This document shows, one piece after another, positions 24,305 to 36,772 of a DNA stretch of 64,000 nt. The first letter of the stretch is position 1; each line of letters starts with the position of its first letter. Source of the stretch: Megaleporinus macrocephalus (lineage: Eukaryota > Chordata > Actinopteri > Characiformes > Anostomidae); the NCBI GenBank assembly GCA_021613375.1, contig CM038726.1, forward strand, positions 6,547,877-6,611,876, read 5' to 3'. Below the pieces are notes generated by a model. The model searched no databases and was not told the DNA's origin. It saw only the letters and a program-made list of their open reading frames with translations. The position numbers were made by a program, and so were the translations under genes.

Positions 24305-25980
24305 TCTGTCCTTGCTGACTTCCCTAACTCTCTTCTTCTCTCCCTCTCTTCTTATTTGAATGAGAGCCAAGTAGTCTCTACTGACCCCTAGGGCTTAGAG
24401 AAAGTAAAGCAGTGGGGCAGGGAACTACCACTGCCACACATTATAATTTATTGTGAAAATGAACACATTTGTCTGTATTTTCATTGCATTTTGTGAAAAA
24501 GACGAGGTTTCAAATTTTAAATTTATTTAGAAAGTGTTGAATCTGCATTTGTGGATCAAATGGATTTTGAGACTTTTGTTTTGCGTTTCTAAACAAGATC
24601 CACACACAAATGCAGCTCTATTCACAAATGTGGCGAACACGCTGCCGCTAGGGGGCGGTGCGTGCAGGTAGTACGGCCACTATGAAGCGGGGGACTTCCG
24701 CTGTGGGGGGGGGGAGTAGCAGTTTGGTTGTTTGCACGCAGCATTTTTGGAGGGTATTGCTGGTGGAATTGGCCTTTGATGACTGTGAAGACGGCCATGA
24801 AGACGGGAAAAGACCGCTGGCTGCACTGATTGAAGCAAAGTCAGCGCCAAAGCGTTGCTGGTGTGACTCACTGCTGCTCTGAATGAGTGGCCTGGGGCAA
24901 TTGCCGGGCCACGTGTGACGCTGGTAGAGGCTGTGGGGTTTTTAAAGGACAACTAAAATGCCGGGTCAGTTTGCTCCTTTTTAGAGATTTTAACTAGTTG
25001 ATTTATTTTGGTGTGTTTTCTTAAATTAATAAAGGAGTTTAGTTTTTACTGATGAATTTGTAATATTAGAGATATTATTAATTGTAGGCTAGTGCCATCT
25101 CTTCCTAGAGATTTTGCCTTTTTAAATCCTTTCAACCCTGGTTTAACTGTATCTGTATTTTTGTCCTTAAATTCAGTGTTGTACTGGCTATGATACATGG
25201 GAAGCTGTAGACGGTGGTGTTGTGTATAGTGTGTGGTATTGCTTTAAGGTCATGCTGTGGAGTGTGCTGTGCAGATTTGTATTGTAAAGTATTGAGGTTT
25301 CTGATTGATTTTATTTGCTTGTTTCTTCGTTTTGCACTTTTTCTTAGCTTATTTCAGATTACAGCTTCTGGTGATTGTCCTCCCAAACAGTAACAGTATT
25401 TTAATCCAGCCACTTGTGTCTGATTATATTGTGTGAATAAAATCTAAAGAATATAAGTTTATGTTGCAAGGCGTGGTCTCAATTTTGTGAGCACTAAGTT
25501 TTGCCAGACCTTACTGGTTTAACGAAGGTGGTGGCAGCAGGTGCGCTACCGTAGAATAAAAACACTACAGAATTGACTCCCCTAAGGAAAGCCTCTGTCT
25601 CAGTTAACGAGAAGAAAGGAAAAAAAGAAAAATACTTAAAAAAAAAGAAAATGGTTTAAAATTAACATTGGACTATGTGCTGAGGTCTATTCTTTTGGCT
25701 TACGTTTTCATTACTGCTTCCTTTTCCCATTTTCTGCCATTACTCTCATTACTCTCCAACCTTTCCAAAAACCATGCGTTACTCCTGCGTTACCTGCATC
25801 CCACCAGAGCCGGCTCTGTATATACTGCTAGGCCCGTCAACCCTAGAGGCAAAGTTTTGTTCCAGAAACTGCACTAAAGATTTCTCTAATCATCATATGA
25901 GTCAGCGATTCCTATCACCTTTCTTTCAAAATGGGGTTGCCAGGGTCCAGCCCATGGTATTAACTGGTAATATTTGGGGA
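24305..25980. other. Non-coding interval
   Basis: No gene is recognised; short frames have no domain. Confidence 0.35.
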
Positions 25981-25989
25981 CCGTACCTT

Positions 25990-26539
25990 AGTTCTATGAG
26001 ACCGACGGGAGTGTAAAGTAAAAAGAGTAAGTTTGTTAAGACGTAGCAGACACATCAGCTGAAGTAAAACAGCAACAGGCGAACAAACACAACACAGGGG
26101 CAAGGCAAGATCGTAGTCCAGGATACAGGCAAAGGTCGAAACCGGAAGATCTGTAAGCCAGGCAAACTAAACATGAGGAATAGGCAAGAGAGGAGTCAAG
26201 AGAACAGAAGAGTAGTCAGAGCCAACAGAACCAGTAGGGATAGAGAGTCAGAATCAAGGGAAGTCAGAACCAGAGATTAAAATAGGAAGACAAAGAAAGA
26301 ACGCTCAGGATTGCAAACTGGGTTTGGCAAAACTTCGCAATGAGAGAAAGAGTGTGTGATGTTTATATAGTGTGTGTCTAATGAGTACCAGGTGTGTTCA
26401 ATACTCTGGGGAGGCAGAACAAGGAAGTGATGTGTGATTGGTGTGTTGTGAACATGTGGGTGTGATGTCATCGGGAGTTGCACTCTGGGAATTGGAGTCA
26501 GGAAGATCAGAAGTGCTGGAAGGAACCATAGTTGTGACA
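25990..26539 (-). mobile_element. Diverged chromovirus LTR, minus orientation (solo or fragment)
   Basis: Read on the minus strand it begins TGTCACAACTATGG at 26539 and follows the same order as the LTRs at 36.8 and 42.0 kb: a CCCAGA block, a CACACCCACATGTTCAC block, TATATAAA (near 26363-26369) and GCGAAGTTTTGCC (26326-26338). The far end near 25990 is not sharply defined and no internal element region was found beside it. Confidence 0.7.
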
Positions 26540-27611
26540 ATATGATTCAAATGAATTAGTGACTAGAACTAAAATAAACATCCCAATTAAAAAAAACAAA
26601 TACCAAATGTAAAGAGGTTAAACAAATCAAATCAATTTTATTTGTGTAGCGCTTTTAACAACTGATGTTGTCACAAAGCAGCTTCACAGGAAGTTAAGAA
26701 AAGTTCAATAGAGCATACATAAGCCCAGGAAGAAAATAACACAGAAGAGAATCAGAACAAAACATAGAAAACCCCCCAGTGAGCAAGCCATAGGCGACAG
26801 TGGTGAGGAAAAACTCCCTCAGAAATGGAGGAAGAAACCTTGGGAGGAACCAAGACTCACAAGGGGGGACCCATCCTCCTCTGATCAAACTATTTAAACA
26901 GTACTGATATAATGACTGTAGCAACTTGTACTTCTGTTCAGTTGAGAACAGTGAGAGTGATTAAGACAGTAATGAAGGTAGAAGGTTGGTGGAAACTAGT
27001 TAGAGTCCATTTCAGAGTTAATTTCAGACGAGTCTACAGTGAAGGTTAGGCAGCTAGTCTGAGGCTAGGTAGCTGATATGGCACAAGTAACATCAAGGCC
27101 CGATGATCAGTCTGGTGGGTGACTCGGGTGGCAGGGGAACCTGGCGCCCAGTCTTCCATCAGTGTCTGTCAGGACAGGTGGGCAGTCATTCTCAGAAAAG
27201 ATAAAGAGATAGAATCAATTCTGTTTGGAAGAATGTACAATATTATCAGAGTGTGGTTAACGACTCCAGCAAGTCTGACTATAACAGCATAACTAAAAGG
27301 AGAGAACCAGAAGGTAACACAACAACGGGGGCACCCTGAAACACTGGCATCCCACTGCTCCATCGTCCACAAACCTGAGTGACCACATGCAAGTGGTACG
27401 ACGACAGAACCAGCATCTCAGTTTACCAAAATTCCCTGTGTCCATGAACCCCTGGAACTACAACCTTTATTAACAGGAAACATTAATTACCAAAAGCTAA
27501 ACTAAACAAGTACGTTTTCAGCCTAGATTTGTCTGAGTCCCGGACATTATCTGGAAGACTATTCCAGAGTTGGGGGGCTTTATAAGAAAAGGCTCTTCCC
27601 CCTGCTGAGAA

Positions 27612-30412
27612 TTAGTAAATTCTTGGAACTAATAAGAAGCCAGCCCACTGTGATCCAAGTGATCGAGATGGTTCATAATAGGAAATAAGTTCTTGCAGGT
27701 ACTCTTGAGCAAGACCGTGTAAGGCTTTGTATGTCAAAAGTAGAATTTTATAGTCAATACGGAATTTAATTGGAAGCCAGTGCAGTGCTGGTAGGACTGG
27801 GCTGATATGATCAAATTTTCTGGTTTTAGTAAGGACCCTGGCTGCAGCATTTTGAACAAGTTGAAGTTTACTGAGGTTCAGACTAGAACATCCTGACAAT
27901 AGAGCATTACAATAATCTAGCCTTGAGGAAATGAAAGCATGAACTAGTTTTTCAGCATCGTGCATGGATAAAGCACTTCTTAGCTTAGCGATGTTACGAC
28001 GATGTAGAAAAGGTGTTCTAGTAATATTAGTTATATGTTGATCGAATAATAGGTCTGAATCAATAAAGACGCCAAGATGTTTAGCTGCTGAGGCAGGAAT
28101 AACAGAAAAATCTGCCAAATTTAACGTTAAGTCGGATAATTTACTCTTTGCAGCTTTTGGTCCCAGAATAAGAACCTCAGTTTTATCACCATTAAGAAGG
28201 AGGAAGTTTTGTAACATCCAGCCTTCCACATCTTTTACACAATCTTCTATTTTCTTTAATCTAAATTTGTCATCATGTTTGGCTGATATATACAGCTGTG
28301 TGTCATCTGCGTAACAATGGAAGCTAATGCCATGCTTGCTTATAACTTTACCTAGTGGCAGCATGTATAATATAAACTATAATGGCCCTAAAATAGAACT
28401 TTGTGGAATTCCATATCTTACTTTTGTATAATTTGAGGATACATCATTTATCTTTACTAACTGATAACGCTGAGATAAATACGATCTGAACCATGAAAGA
28501 GCTGTTCCTCTAATTCCAACCACGTTCTCTAATCTTTCTGGAAGGACGGTGTGGTCTATAGTATCGAAAGCTGCACTCAGATCTAGTAGCACTAATAAGG
28601 ATACGTCACCTTGATCAGAGGCAAGGAGAAGATCATATGTTATCTTTATTAGGGCTGTCTCAGTACTATGATGTGGCCTAAATCCAGATTGGAATTTTTC
28701 AAATATGCAATTCTTATGCAGGTATAAGTAAAGTTGATGGGCTACAGCTTTTTCTAAGATATTAGATACAAATGGTAGGTTAGAAATAGGCATGTAATTA
28801 GACAATACACCAGGATCAAGATTTGGTTTCTTAATCAAAGGTTTAATAACTGCTATTTTGAAAGCTTTGGGTACATGCCCCAGGCTAAGGGATGATTTTA
28901 CTATTGTTAAAAGAGGTACAATAATAGCTGGTACTAATTCTTTTAGAAGTTTTGAGGGAACTGCATAGAGTATGCAGGTACTACAGTTTGCAGAGGAAAT
29001 TATTTTCTCCAGTTCAGACTATGGAAGTGGGTAAAAAGCTTCTAGTGCTATCTTCCACAACTAAATTTTGGTGATTTGATAATAAAGGCTGGATTTGTTG
29101 TCTAAAAGTTTCAATTTTATTATTTAAAAAATCCATAAAAACATTGCTGGTAAGAATAGCCGGAATTTGAGGTTCTGTACTGGCCTGATTTTTAGTAAGA
29201 TTAGAAATTGCAGTAAAAAGTATTCTAGGGTTGTGTTTGTTGTTCTCGATTAGTGAGGCCAAATATGCTGAGCGAGCATTTATGAGAGCACTTCTGTACT
29301 CAATGAGGCTGTCCCTCCAGGCAGAGTGGAAAACCTCTGGCTTGGTAGATCGCCATTTTCGTTCTAACTTCCGCACTGTTTGTTTTAGGCTTCGAGTTTG
29401 GTCAGTATATCAAGGTGCGAGTTTTTGCCTCACCTTTTTATATTTAAGCGGTGCCACGTTGTCTAAGGTGGATCGAAGTGCGTTATCCAAACCATTAGTT
29501 AATCTATCAAGCTCTGTTGGGTGCGATGGAGAGTAAACTGAGGTTGATAAGTCTGGGAGGTTTTCAATAAAGTGTAAAGCTGTAGACGGTGTGATTGAGC
29601 GCTTCAGGCGATAACGTGGAGATGTATATACATTTTTACTTATGTGTAATTCATATGAAATTAGATAATGATCTGAAACTGCTGAAGTTTGGGGAAGAAT
29701 ATTTAGATTATCTATGCTGACACCCCTGGTCAGAACTAAATCCAGGGTATGATTACAGTAGTGTGTAGCCCCAGTCACATTTTGGGTGATGCCAAGAGTC
29801 CAAGATTGATGTGAATGTCTTTGTTAATGGATCGTCTGTCTTTTCAAAGTGAATGTTAAAATCACCTACTATTATGCATTTATCAGTACACACGGCTAAG
29901 TCTGCGGCAAAATCACTAAATTCTTTAAGAAATTCTGTGTATGGGCCTGGAGGCCTGTAAATATTAATTAGCGAGGCCTGTAAATATTATTCTTACTGGT
30001 GGCCAGATTAAATATGTTAATGGCAAGAATCTCAAAAGAGGTAAGCGTGTCATAGTGTTTTGGATTAATATCTAGACTGTTTTGGTGGATTACACACACT
30101 CCTCCTCCTCCTCTGCCTGATAATCTCGGACTGTGTCCATAATTAAAGCTTGTTGGGTGGCTTCATTTATGCCAGATATTGATCAGGTCTAATCCAAGTT
30201 TCAGTAAGACATAAAACATCAAATTTGTGATTATTTATAATTTCATTCACAATAACTGCTTTTGAATTGAGTGATCGAATGTTGAGTAGTCCAAACTTAA
30301 GGCATGAGGTAGCACTATTAGAGTTTGAATACGACGGTTTAATGCTGATTAAGTTATTTAGATAGGCTGTATGTGTTTTTCTACGTTTAGATGTTATTCG
30401 GGGCACAGACAC
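27612..30412 (-). pseudogene. LINE ORF2, endonuclease and reverse transcriptase, broken
   Basis: Pieces in order: APE-type endonuclease start (FGLLNIRSLNSKAVIVNEII, then LCLTETW) at about 30412-30167, its end with SDHYLISYEL and the connector to 29410 and 29014, and reverse transcriptase from 28838 with FRPHHSTETALI, LLDLSAAFDTIDH, GIPQSSILGPL and the catalytic [11 protein letters not shown] at about 28300. The C-terminal domain [10 protein letters not shown] and LPALHWLPI follows. Frame breaks near 29000, 28370 and 29800-30150 separate the parts. Confidence 0.85.
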
Positions 30413-30546
30413 AGTCTCAATACTGTTGAACCTAGGTGACGTCTCAAGGCAGCTCGCAGACGGTCGGTTTAGCCTGTCTGTCTGCGGCCTGGTCCTGGCT
30501 CTGGATTGTCAGCAGCTGCTAGTACTACTACTACTCTGCCAACTAA

Positions 30547-31410
30547 CTAAGAGGCTATGCTGCAAGAAAGCAAGGCAGCACCCTCCCGCGTGGGGTGAAC
30601 ACCATCCCTACCTATAAGACCGGGCTTGCCCTCGAACTTTAACCAGTTGTCTATAAAGCCCACATGATTTTCTCCACACCACTTGAACATCCAGCAGTTA
30701 AACGGCGTAAGCCTGCTGAAAGCCTCGGTGCCACGCCGCATTGGAAGGGGGCCAGAGCAAATTATGGCATTGGACATCGTCTGGGCCAGTTTAACCACCT
30801 CTATCATATTAGCCTTAGTTACTTGAGACGGACGGATATCGTTAGCTCCAACGTTCATCACTATCCTCGAATATCTCCTATTAGCTAACAGCCTAAGGTT
30901 GCCACTAATGTCCGGTGCTCTGGCTCCCGGTAAGCAGCTAACTGTGACCGCTGGCGCCCCTAAAGGACTAGCTACTTTCACGTGTCGAACTAAAGAGTCT
31001 GCTATTACCAGAGTACTTTTAACAGGCTCCTTAGTTGGTGCTTCACTGAGCGGGGCAAATCTATTTGACCTGTTAGACGCGTGAATTTGGGGGGGGGGGG
31101 TGGTGTACTAGTGGGCTAGCTTTGGCCTTTGCATTAGCATTAGCCTTAGCTTTCCGACTATGCCACCGAGACGTCACCCATTCGAGGGGGCACTAGCTCT
31201 CCCTGAGGCCCCCGGGGCAGCTAACAGTGAATCTTCCTCTCTATCCTTTATTAAACCCCGGAGACGCACCTCTAGCTGGTCCACCTTCTCCACCAAAGAG
31301 CTAACTAGCTGACACTTAGCACAAACACTATCATTATCACTAGAGGTGGAAAAGGGGTTTAAACTAAACATGCTACACTCTGAACAGACAAAAAACTCAG
31401 AAGCAGCCAT
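30547..31410 (-). pseudogene. LINE ORF1 with SGNH/GDSL-type esterase domain
   Basis: The start at ATG 31410 reads MAASEFFVCSECSMFSLNPF, with paired Cys (CSEC, later CAKC) suggestive of metal binding, and a short leucine-rich segment (LVEKVDQLEVRLRGL) that may oligomerise. After a frame break, 31017-30547 contains the SGNH hydrolase signature: IADS as the nucleophile-Ser block, VMNVGANDI with the Gly/Asn block, and GRDGVHPT with the Asp-His pair. Esterase ORF1 proteins of CR1/L2 LINEs are thought to bind lipids or membranes; the exact role is not settled. Confidence 0.75.
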
Positions 31411-31687
31411 GATTAAACAGGCACTTACCACTTTTAGTAGATTTGGAAACTTACACCAAGCACAGGATTTGTTTCAGGAACAAAGCTACACAGCTACTCT
31501 ACTTACTGTGGGGATAAAACCTGGAAATAAACTATAAACACAGTCTAAGAGCAGTTAATATGCATATCTTCAAACAGAGATGAAGATAAAGTGCTAGAAA
31601 GCAGTAGAAAGGTAGCAAATAAAAGGTTTGAAGGCAGAAATATAAGCGAAGCACAAAACGCAGGTGGGCCGCAACACTAGGGTGACA

Positions 31688-32170
31688 ACAGGGAACTCCA
31701 ATTCCCAGAAGCCCTTGGGCTGATCAATATCATCCAGACACCTGTTATACCCCGACTTAACCTTGTGGCAAACGCTCATTGCCATGCTCTGTCACACCTT
31801 TTCTTGAGGGGAGCCTGAAATGGTAACTCGCTGAAGGTTGCAAAAAAAGGGGGGAAAAAAAAGAAAAATAGAAAAAGAAAAAGAAAAAAGAAAAGAACCA
31901 AATCCAAAAGAGAAACAAATATATAACAAATATTTGTAAACTAAAATATATTCTTCTTTAGGTTGAGTGTTGAGTGCTCTTCAGGTGTGAGGTCTCTGGT
32001 TTCTTTTTATTTGCTTTTCTTTTATAACTACCTTGGCACTGATACCATACCAGTTACCCCTCAAGAAAAAGTGTGACAAAACGTTGCTGTTTACTACAAG
32101 TCGGGGTCTAACAGGTGTGCCAGATTGCTACTCATCAGCCCAAGGGCTTCTGGGACTTGGAGTTCCCTGA
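31688..32170. repeat. Imperfect long inverted repeat
   Basis: Left arm 31688-31823 (GGGAACTCCAATTCCCAGAA ... GCCCTTGGGCTGAT ... CACCTTTTCTTGAGGGG) is mirrored by the right arm 32045-32170 (CCCCTCAAGAAAAAGTGTGA ... ATCAGCCCAAGGGC ... GGAGTTCCCT). Arms are about 125-135 bp with indels, the spacer about 220 bp. Confidence 0.8.
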
Positions 32171-34643
32171 GCTGGTGGCGACTTCCTGCTGCTGGCAGCT
32201 GGTGGCACTGGCTGAACCCTTACAAAAAACAAATTTGCCATAGTAATTAAAAATACAATTCCTACAATACTAGACTTAAGTGTCTACATCATGCACAGCA
32301 TAATGTTTCACAGTAAACAGAATAATAATAAACTGTCATTTTTTATGTTGCTGTAAAAGATTATAAACACCATGTGTTTTTTTTAAATGGAAAGTTCAGA
32401 AACGTATACCAAAATACCAACAATAAGATGATTTTTCCGTGTTTAGTTCACTGACAAATAGAAAAGTGAAAGTACACAGAGCTTTTAGGTGAAACATCCA
32501 GCTGCTCCTTTTCTGTTTTGCCTGAAACTGAAAGAAATCACATTTCTTGCACTTTGTATTATAGCCTACATTATGAATAACTTGGCCTAATAATTGGGGG
32601 GATTATACCTTATATCTTAGATCTTGTAGAATATCTGTAGATGCATTTAGACTGAAAGTCTTGTGACAACACAACCCATAACACAGACCTGCCAACCTTT
32701 ACGCATTTTGCGTAGCAGATAAGCATTCAGACATCAAACTAGCTGCTACGTTTTATCACTTCAAAATACGGGAAAAGCCTTTGATGGCTCTGAGTTCAAC
32801 TGTCTGTGCATTTGCGCGCTAGGCAACTCGTCTATGGGTGTAACCGCATTGGGCAGCAACCTGTTGGGAAAAGAACACTTCGACCAATCATAGCGGATAT
32901 ATAGGATATATAGGATATGAGTGGAGAGCCTCTATAATGAAAGTAACGGAATTGGGTTTCACCCCTTTCAGTCCATCTTTATACTGTGACTGGTTTAAAA
33001 GGGAGAACAGAGTTAAACGCAGTTTCAGAGGAAACTGGTAAATTTACACACTGGTAACTAGTGTGTAAATCCCGCAAGTGTAAACGTGAAGCTTGTGAAC
33101 ACAGACAGAAGTCCTGCATGCGTATTTATCATCATATCGCGTTCATTCTTAATTTGAAAGTTGTCCTCACATGCTATGTGAATCACCTTCGACTGCTTTC
33201 TGTGCTCGAGTAAATGTTCTGGGCTCGAGTGTTGGATTGGGGTGGTTTTGTTTTTTATGAGCATGCACTCACTGATTCCCGTTGCCCACTTGCCTGTTCT
33301 CCCGTCAACTCAAGTCAGCCACCTATCGGCAAAACAAAGTTAAACTAGGTGCACGTGAAATGAGTGCGCGGCTGCTATACACTTGTTTGTAAGAGGCATT
33401 GCACATGCAGACCTGAGAAAAGCCTTTAGTTCACAAGTAAAACACACAGCTTTATAAAATAGCAATTTCTAATAGGTAGTGCAAAAAGTCAACAAATATA
33501 AGTTCAGAGTCTATAATACTATGTACATATGAATTATGAAGTGATTCTACTGTACAGTTTTTAAGTGAATGGAATCCAATATCACCACCATGCGTATTTT
33601 AGTGATAATTGTAATTTAACACATTAAATGGCATTTAATGGTCATAATAATAACAGATATCAGTGCAGAGTTTATTCAGGCAATAATTTACCACAAACTG
33701 TTTAATTTTTTTGTTGCCAATGGTTAATGCAACAAGTACTGTTTTTGAAAATCTGTAAGAATGTTCCAGAGTGACTGGGCGTAACTAGATTGAAATATGG
33801 CAATGAAATATTCTCTGTAGATTGACTGCAGGACTATTCTAATCAAATAATGTACATTTCCTCTATGATTAGGTATCAGGACTATTTATGCTGCATAGTT
33901 TTGTAATTTAGAGTGATAGTATTGTATTCTCCTGTTTAGTTGTAAGTTGTGATGAGAGAGCATGTGAACTCAATCATTACTGATCAGCAAATGTACCTGA
34001 CCTCGCGCCGCTCCATGCCATGCTGTGATGTGCTGCACCGGCCCACCGCATTTTAATATAACATTATAGTCATTATGGCTTTTAGAAGACTGATTTTTGG
34101 GGGAGGTGGCCTAGTGCACTATAGACACCTGTGGTGCGACCTAAGCTTTTGTCCTTAATGGCATTTTTTCCCCTTACATTACTTTTTACTTTTATACTTT
34201 AAGTAGTTTAGAAACCAGTACTTTTACACTTGAGTAAAAAGCTTGAGTTGATACTTCAACTTCTACAAAAGTATTTTTAAACCCTAGTATCTATACTTCT
34301 ACCTGAGTAATGAATGTGAATACTTTTGACACCTTTGATTTCGCTTAATATCTGACTATTTGACCAGTCACAGATGCATCACAATAACCCAATAATGTTA
34401 CCCTATGTTACCACCTAGGATAAGAAACGTCCAAACTTGTGATTTGAAATAAAAGTAAATATTGTAATTGTATGTAAATGCTTGTAAATATTAAAATACA
34501 AAAACTCTTATTGTCCAAAGCCCCAGATGTTTCACACACAGCACTTGTAGTAGATCAGCCCTTTTTTTCTAAAATAGTTCAAAAGAAAAAGTTATATAAA
34601 GTTAAAATGTTGTTATTCAAAGAAAACTTTCCCTTAAGAATGA
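32171..34643. other. Non-coding interval
   Basis: No gene is recognised. 34170-34345 (ACTTGAGTAAAAAGCTTGAG and neighbours) resembles a widespread teleost interspersed repeat, family not determined. Confidence 0.4.
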
Positions 34644-35523
34644 CTACGAACAAAAATGGCCTTCAAGCTCTTTCACTACGAAAGGCAGCATCCTTTGAAG
34701 GATTTCATAGAATTCTTCTTTCACAGCTCCTCCTCCTGAATCCAGAGTTTCGTACAAGATCCTCATTTGCTCCTGAGATGTTTCTTTAGATATAATTTTC
34801 ACGGACCTTTGCTCAGTGAGCATGTTTTTGCTTTGTAGACGTTGTGCAATTCTCTTAACTTCCTTAACTCTTTGGATTAGTTCTGCCCTGTTTTTATCCA
34901 CAAACTCAATCCCTGAAAAAAAGACTATTAAACATATTAATATTAAACACATTTTATGTTTTTGCACTCTTATTATGTGAGCTAAAAATGTGCTTCTTGT
35001 TATATAAACCCCATAGTGGCCTCTGCTGATCACTACCTTTTATCAGCAATGTAACTGTAATGTAACTTAGTTCTACTAGAAGATTTTTGTATTTTTAGAT
35101 GTTTTTCTTTTTGCATTATTAATTTACAACATGTAACATTACACATATATGCAGCCCTTTTTACAGCACACCAGTACAGACATTTATTGTACTGCATTTA
35201 GCTTTGGATATTAAAATGAACTTTAATAGTCTAATGTCATGAACATTGTTACTGTAATTAGTAAATCACAAAATAAAATATTTTAATCATATTCTGTAAG
35301 TGGCATCATTTAGGTAAGATAATGGAAAAACATCTACATGCAGTAATGTAAAGCATTGAAATAAGTAATCAGTTTATTAGCCAAAATAAGTTGTTAATAA
35401 ATATATTGGTGCAGCTCCAAAATCCCAAACTGCATGTGTTTATTTAAGAGAACAGTTGTTTTTATAAATTATTAATAGGCTGAGAAACTAGTAAAATGTC
35501 ATACCTGCATTCTTTTTGAGCAT
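34644..35523 (-). CDS. CARD-containing terminal exons, FIIND/CARD-type gene
   Basis: The last exon (34912 down to 34644, stop included) follows a TTTTTTTCAG acceptor and encodes a complete caspase-recruitment domain of about 85 residues: EFVDKNRAELIQRVKEVKRI, then TSQEQMRILYETL and FYEILQRMLPFVVKEL. A short exon upstream (35505 and above) ends at a GTATGA donor in phase 1 and reads AMLKKNAG into the CARD exon. That exon either starts translation at its ATG (35523), giving a 95-residue CARD-only protein, or continues upstream after an acceptor at about 35538 (TATTAG, then GTACAGAGACAGCC). CARDs assemble signalling platforms by homotypic contact. With the UPA-like exon at 36444-36689 the second reading, the C-terminus of an NLRP1/CARD8-like protein, is more likely. 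Confidence 0.75.
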
Positions 35524-35538
35524 GGCTGTCTCTGTACC

Positions 35539-35956
35539 TAATATGACAAGATAGAAATGTTAAATATAAAATTTATGAACTAAGCATATATTTTTTCTAT
35601 ATATTTTTTATACAGTTTCCGGAGGCTTCCTTTTCAAAATGACCACCAAAATAACCACCTAAGGAAACAGAACAGCAGCTTAAATGCTTCAGCATGTAAA
35701 AACTCATCATCTGTACAACTGGATTGTATGTAAATATAACCCGGTTGGCGTAAAGGTGCAGGCTGTAGTATACTAGTTTACCTTTGGCTCGGGTACATAA
35801 GGGTCACAAGATGGTTTGTAATTTTTACCATGTGTCAACTAGCTTCTAGAGCTGGTCTCAATATTTATGAAGTTCATATGCTGATTTTTCACCTACACCA
35901 AAAAAGAAAATTGAGATTTGTGATGACATTCAAGTCTTCAATTACCCACACAAGCA

Positions 35957-36035
<79 letters not shown>

Positions 36036-36443
36036 TTTATCTTAGCAAAAAGTATTTTCAACAATAAGAACACCAGACATCATTATAACAGATGATGTAA
36101 ACAATCATACATACAATACAATGTATATCTTATTGTGAAAGATTTCTCCTGGATGCCCCAGATATTGTATGAATGTATTCGGTTCCTTCAGCAGCAATCT
36201 TGATTTAGCTTAATGAAGTACTGAGCAGTCAACGCAGGTATTAGATGAGATCTGTAAATAATACAGGGTTGTTTGGAAAGGGTTAAATAAATGATATATT
36301 TAAAACTACTTACTTATTAATACTGTATGAATATTTAAATAATAAAGTGTTTTGCTGAGTAAATAAAAGCTCCCTGTCTGGAAAACAACTTTTTAAATAT
36401 ATGGTTCTAAGTGACTTTTACACAGTACAGTCGTATGCATTAC
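35539..36443. other. Interval between UPA-like exon and CARD exons
   Basis: Should hold the second half of the UPA domain. A candidate acceptor (TTATTTACAG) near 36258 is followed by ISSNTCVDCSVLH and then a stop, with a shifted frame continuing LTAQYFIKLNQDCC, so this exon appears decayed or is misread. A TTTCCTTAG acceptor near 35658 opens a short hydrophobic frame of unclear meaning. Confidence 0.35.
35960..36034. repeat. (AT)n dinucleotide repeat
   Basis: About 37 uninterrupted units. Confidence 0.95.
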
Positions 36444-36689
36444 CTCTGTGAGTGGCACGTTTCCAGGCAACATATGGATATGCAGTTCTCTCAAGTTTTG
36501 CCTGACAGGTATGATTTTGTAGAAGAGTAACACCTGGGCTCTGATGGGGCTTGCTGAGAAGAACCTGGAGAGGAGGCCAAACATGGAAAGGCCTTTGACG
36601 GTTACATGTGTGTTTGTCACTTTCAATGTTTCAATTATCTCTACATTTCCTTGCCAAATGTGCCACAGCCAGCCCATCCTGATTTCCCT
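36444..36689 (-). CDS. UPA-like (C-terminal half of FIIND) exon
   Basis: An 82-codon exon, phase 0 at both ends, between a TTATACAG acceptor (exon starts at 36689) and an ACAGAG/GTAATG donor (exon ends at 36444). It reads REIRMGWLWHIWQGNVEIIE, then VTNTHVTVKGLSMFGLLSRF, then AQVLLFYKIIPVRQ and ELHIHMLPGNVPLTE. The HxLPxNVPL element at the end and the preceding strand pattern fit the UPA half of the FIIND autoproteolytic region of NLRP1/CARD8-type proteins, with a CARD exon 1.5 kb downstream as expected. Upstream exons (ZU5 half, NACHT or other sensor) are not in the window next to it: a gypsy element begins 84 bp upstream, at 36773, inside what reads as the intron. Whether the gene is intact is doubtful because the next exon looks damaged. 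Confidence 0.65.
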
Positions 36690-36772
36690 CTGTATAATAT
36701 ACACAATCAACGAAAAGATAATTAATGGATGATGAACTGACAGTAAAGTTTCCAAAAAAACAGTTAAATAAG

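Larger units (their letters stand above)
26620..31540 (-). mobile_element. L2-type LINE, near full length
   Basis: A minus-strand non-LTR retrotransposon. In 5' to 3' order: ORF1 with a Cys-rich N-terminus and an SGNH esterase domain (about 31410-30547), an endonuclease/reverse transcriptase ORF2 (about 30412-27612), and a 3' UTR ending with AGCGCTACACAAATAAAATT, near 26620. ORF1 with an esterase domain is a known trait of the CR1/L2 group. Several frame breaks make this copy inactive. Confidence 0.85.

Noticed and set aside
35620..35660. Short hydrophobic frame with a following KRK, suggesting a membrane helix
   Set aside because: Too short, its exit phase does not fit the next exon, and nothing else supports a transmembrane exon.
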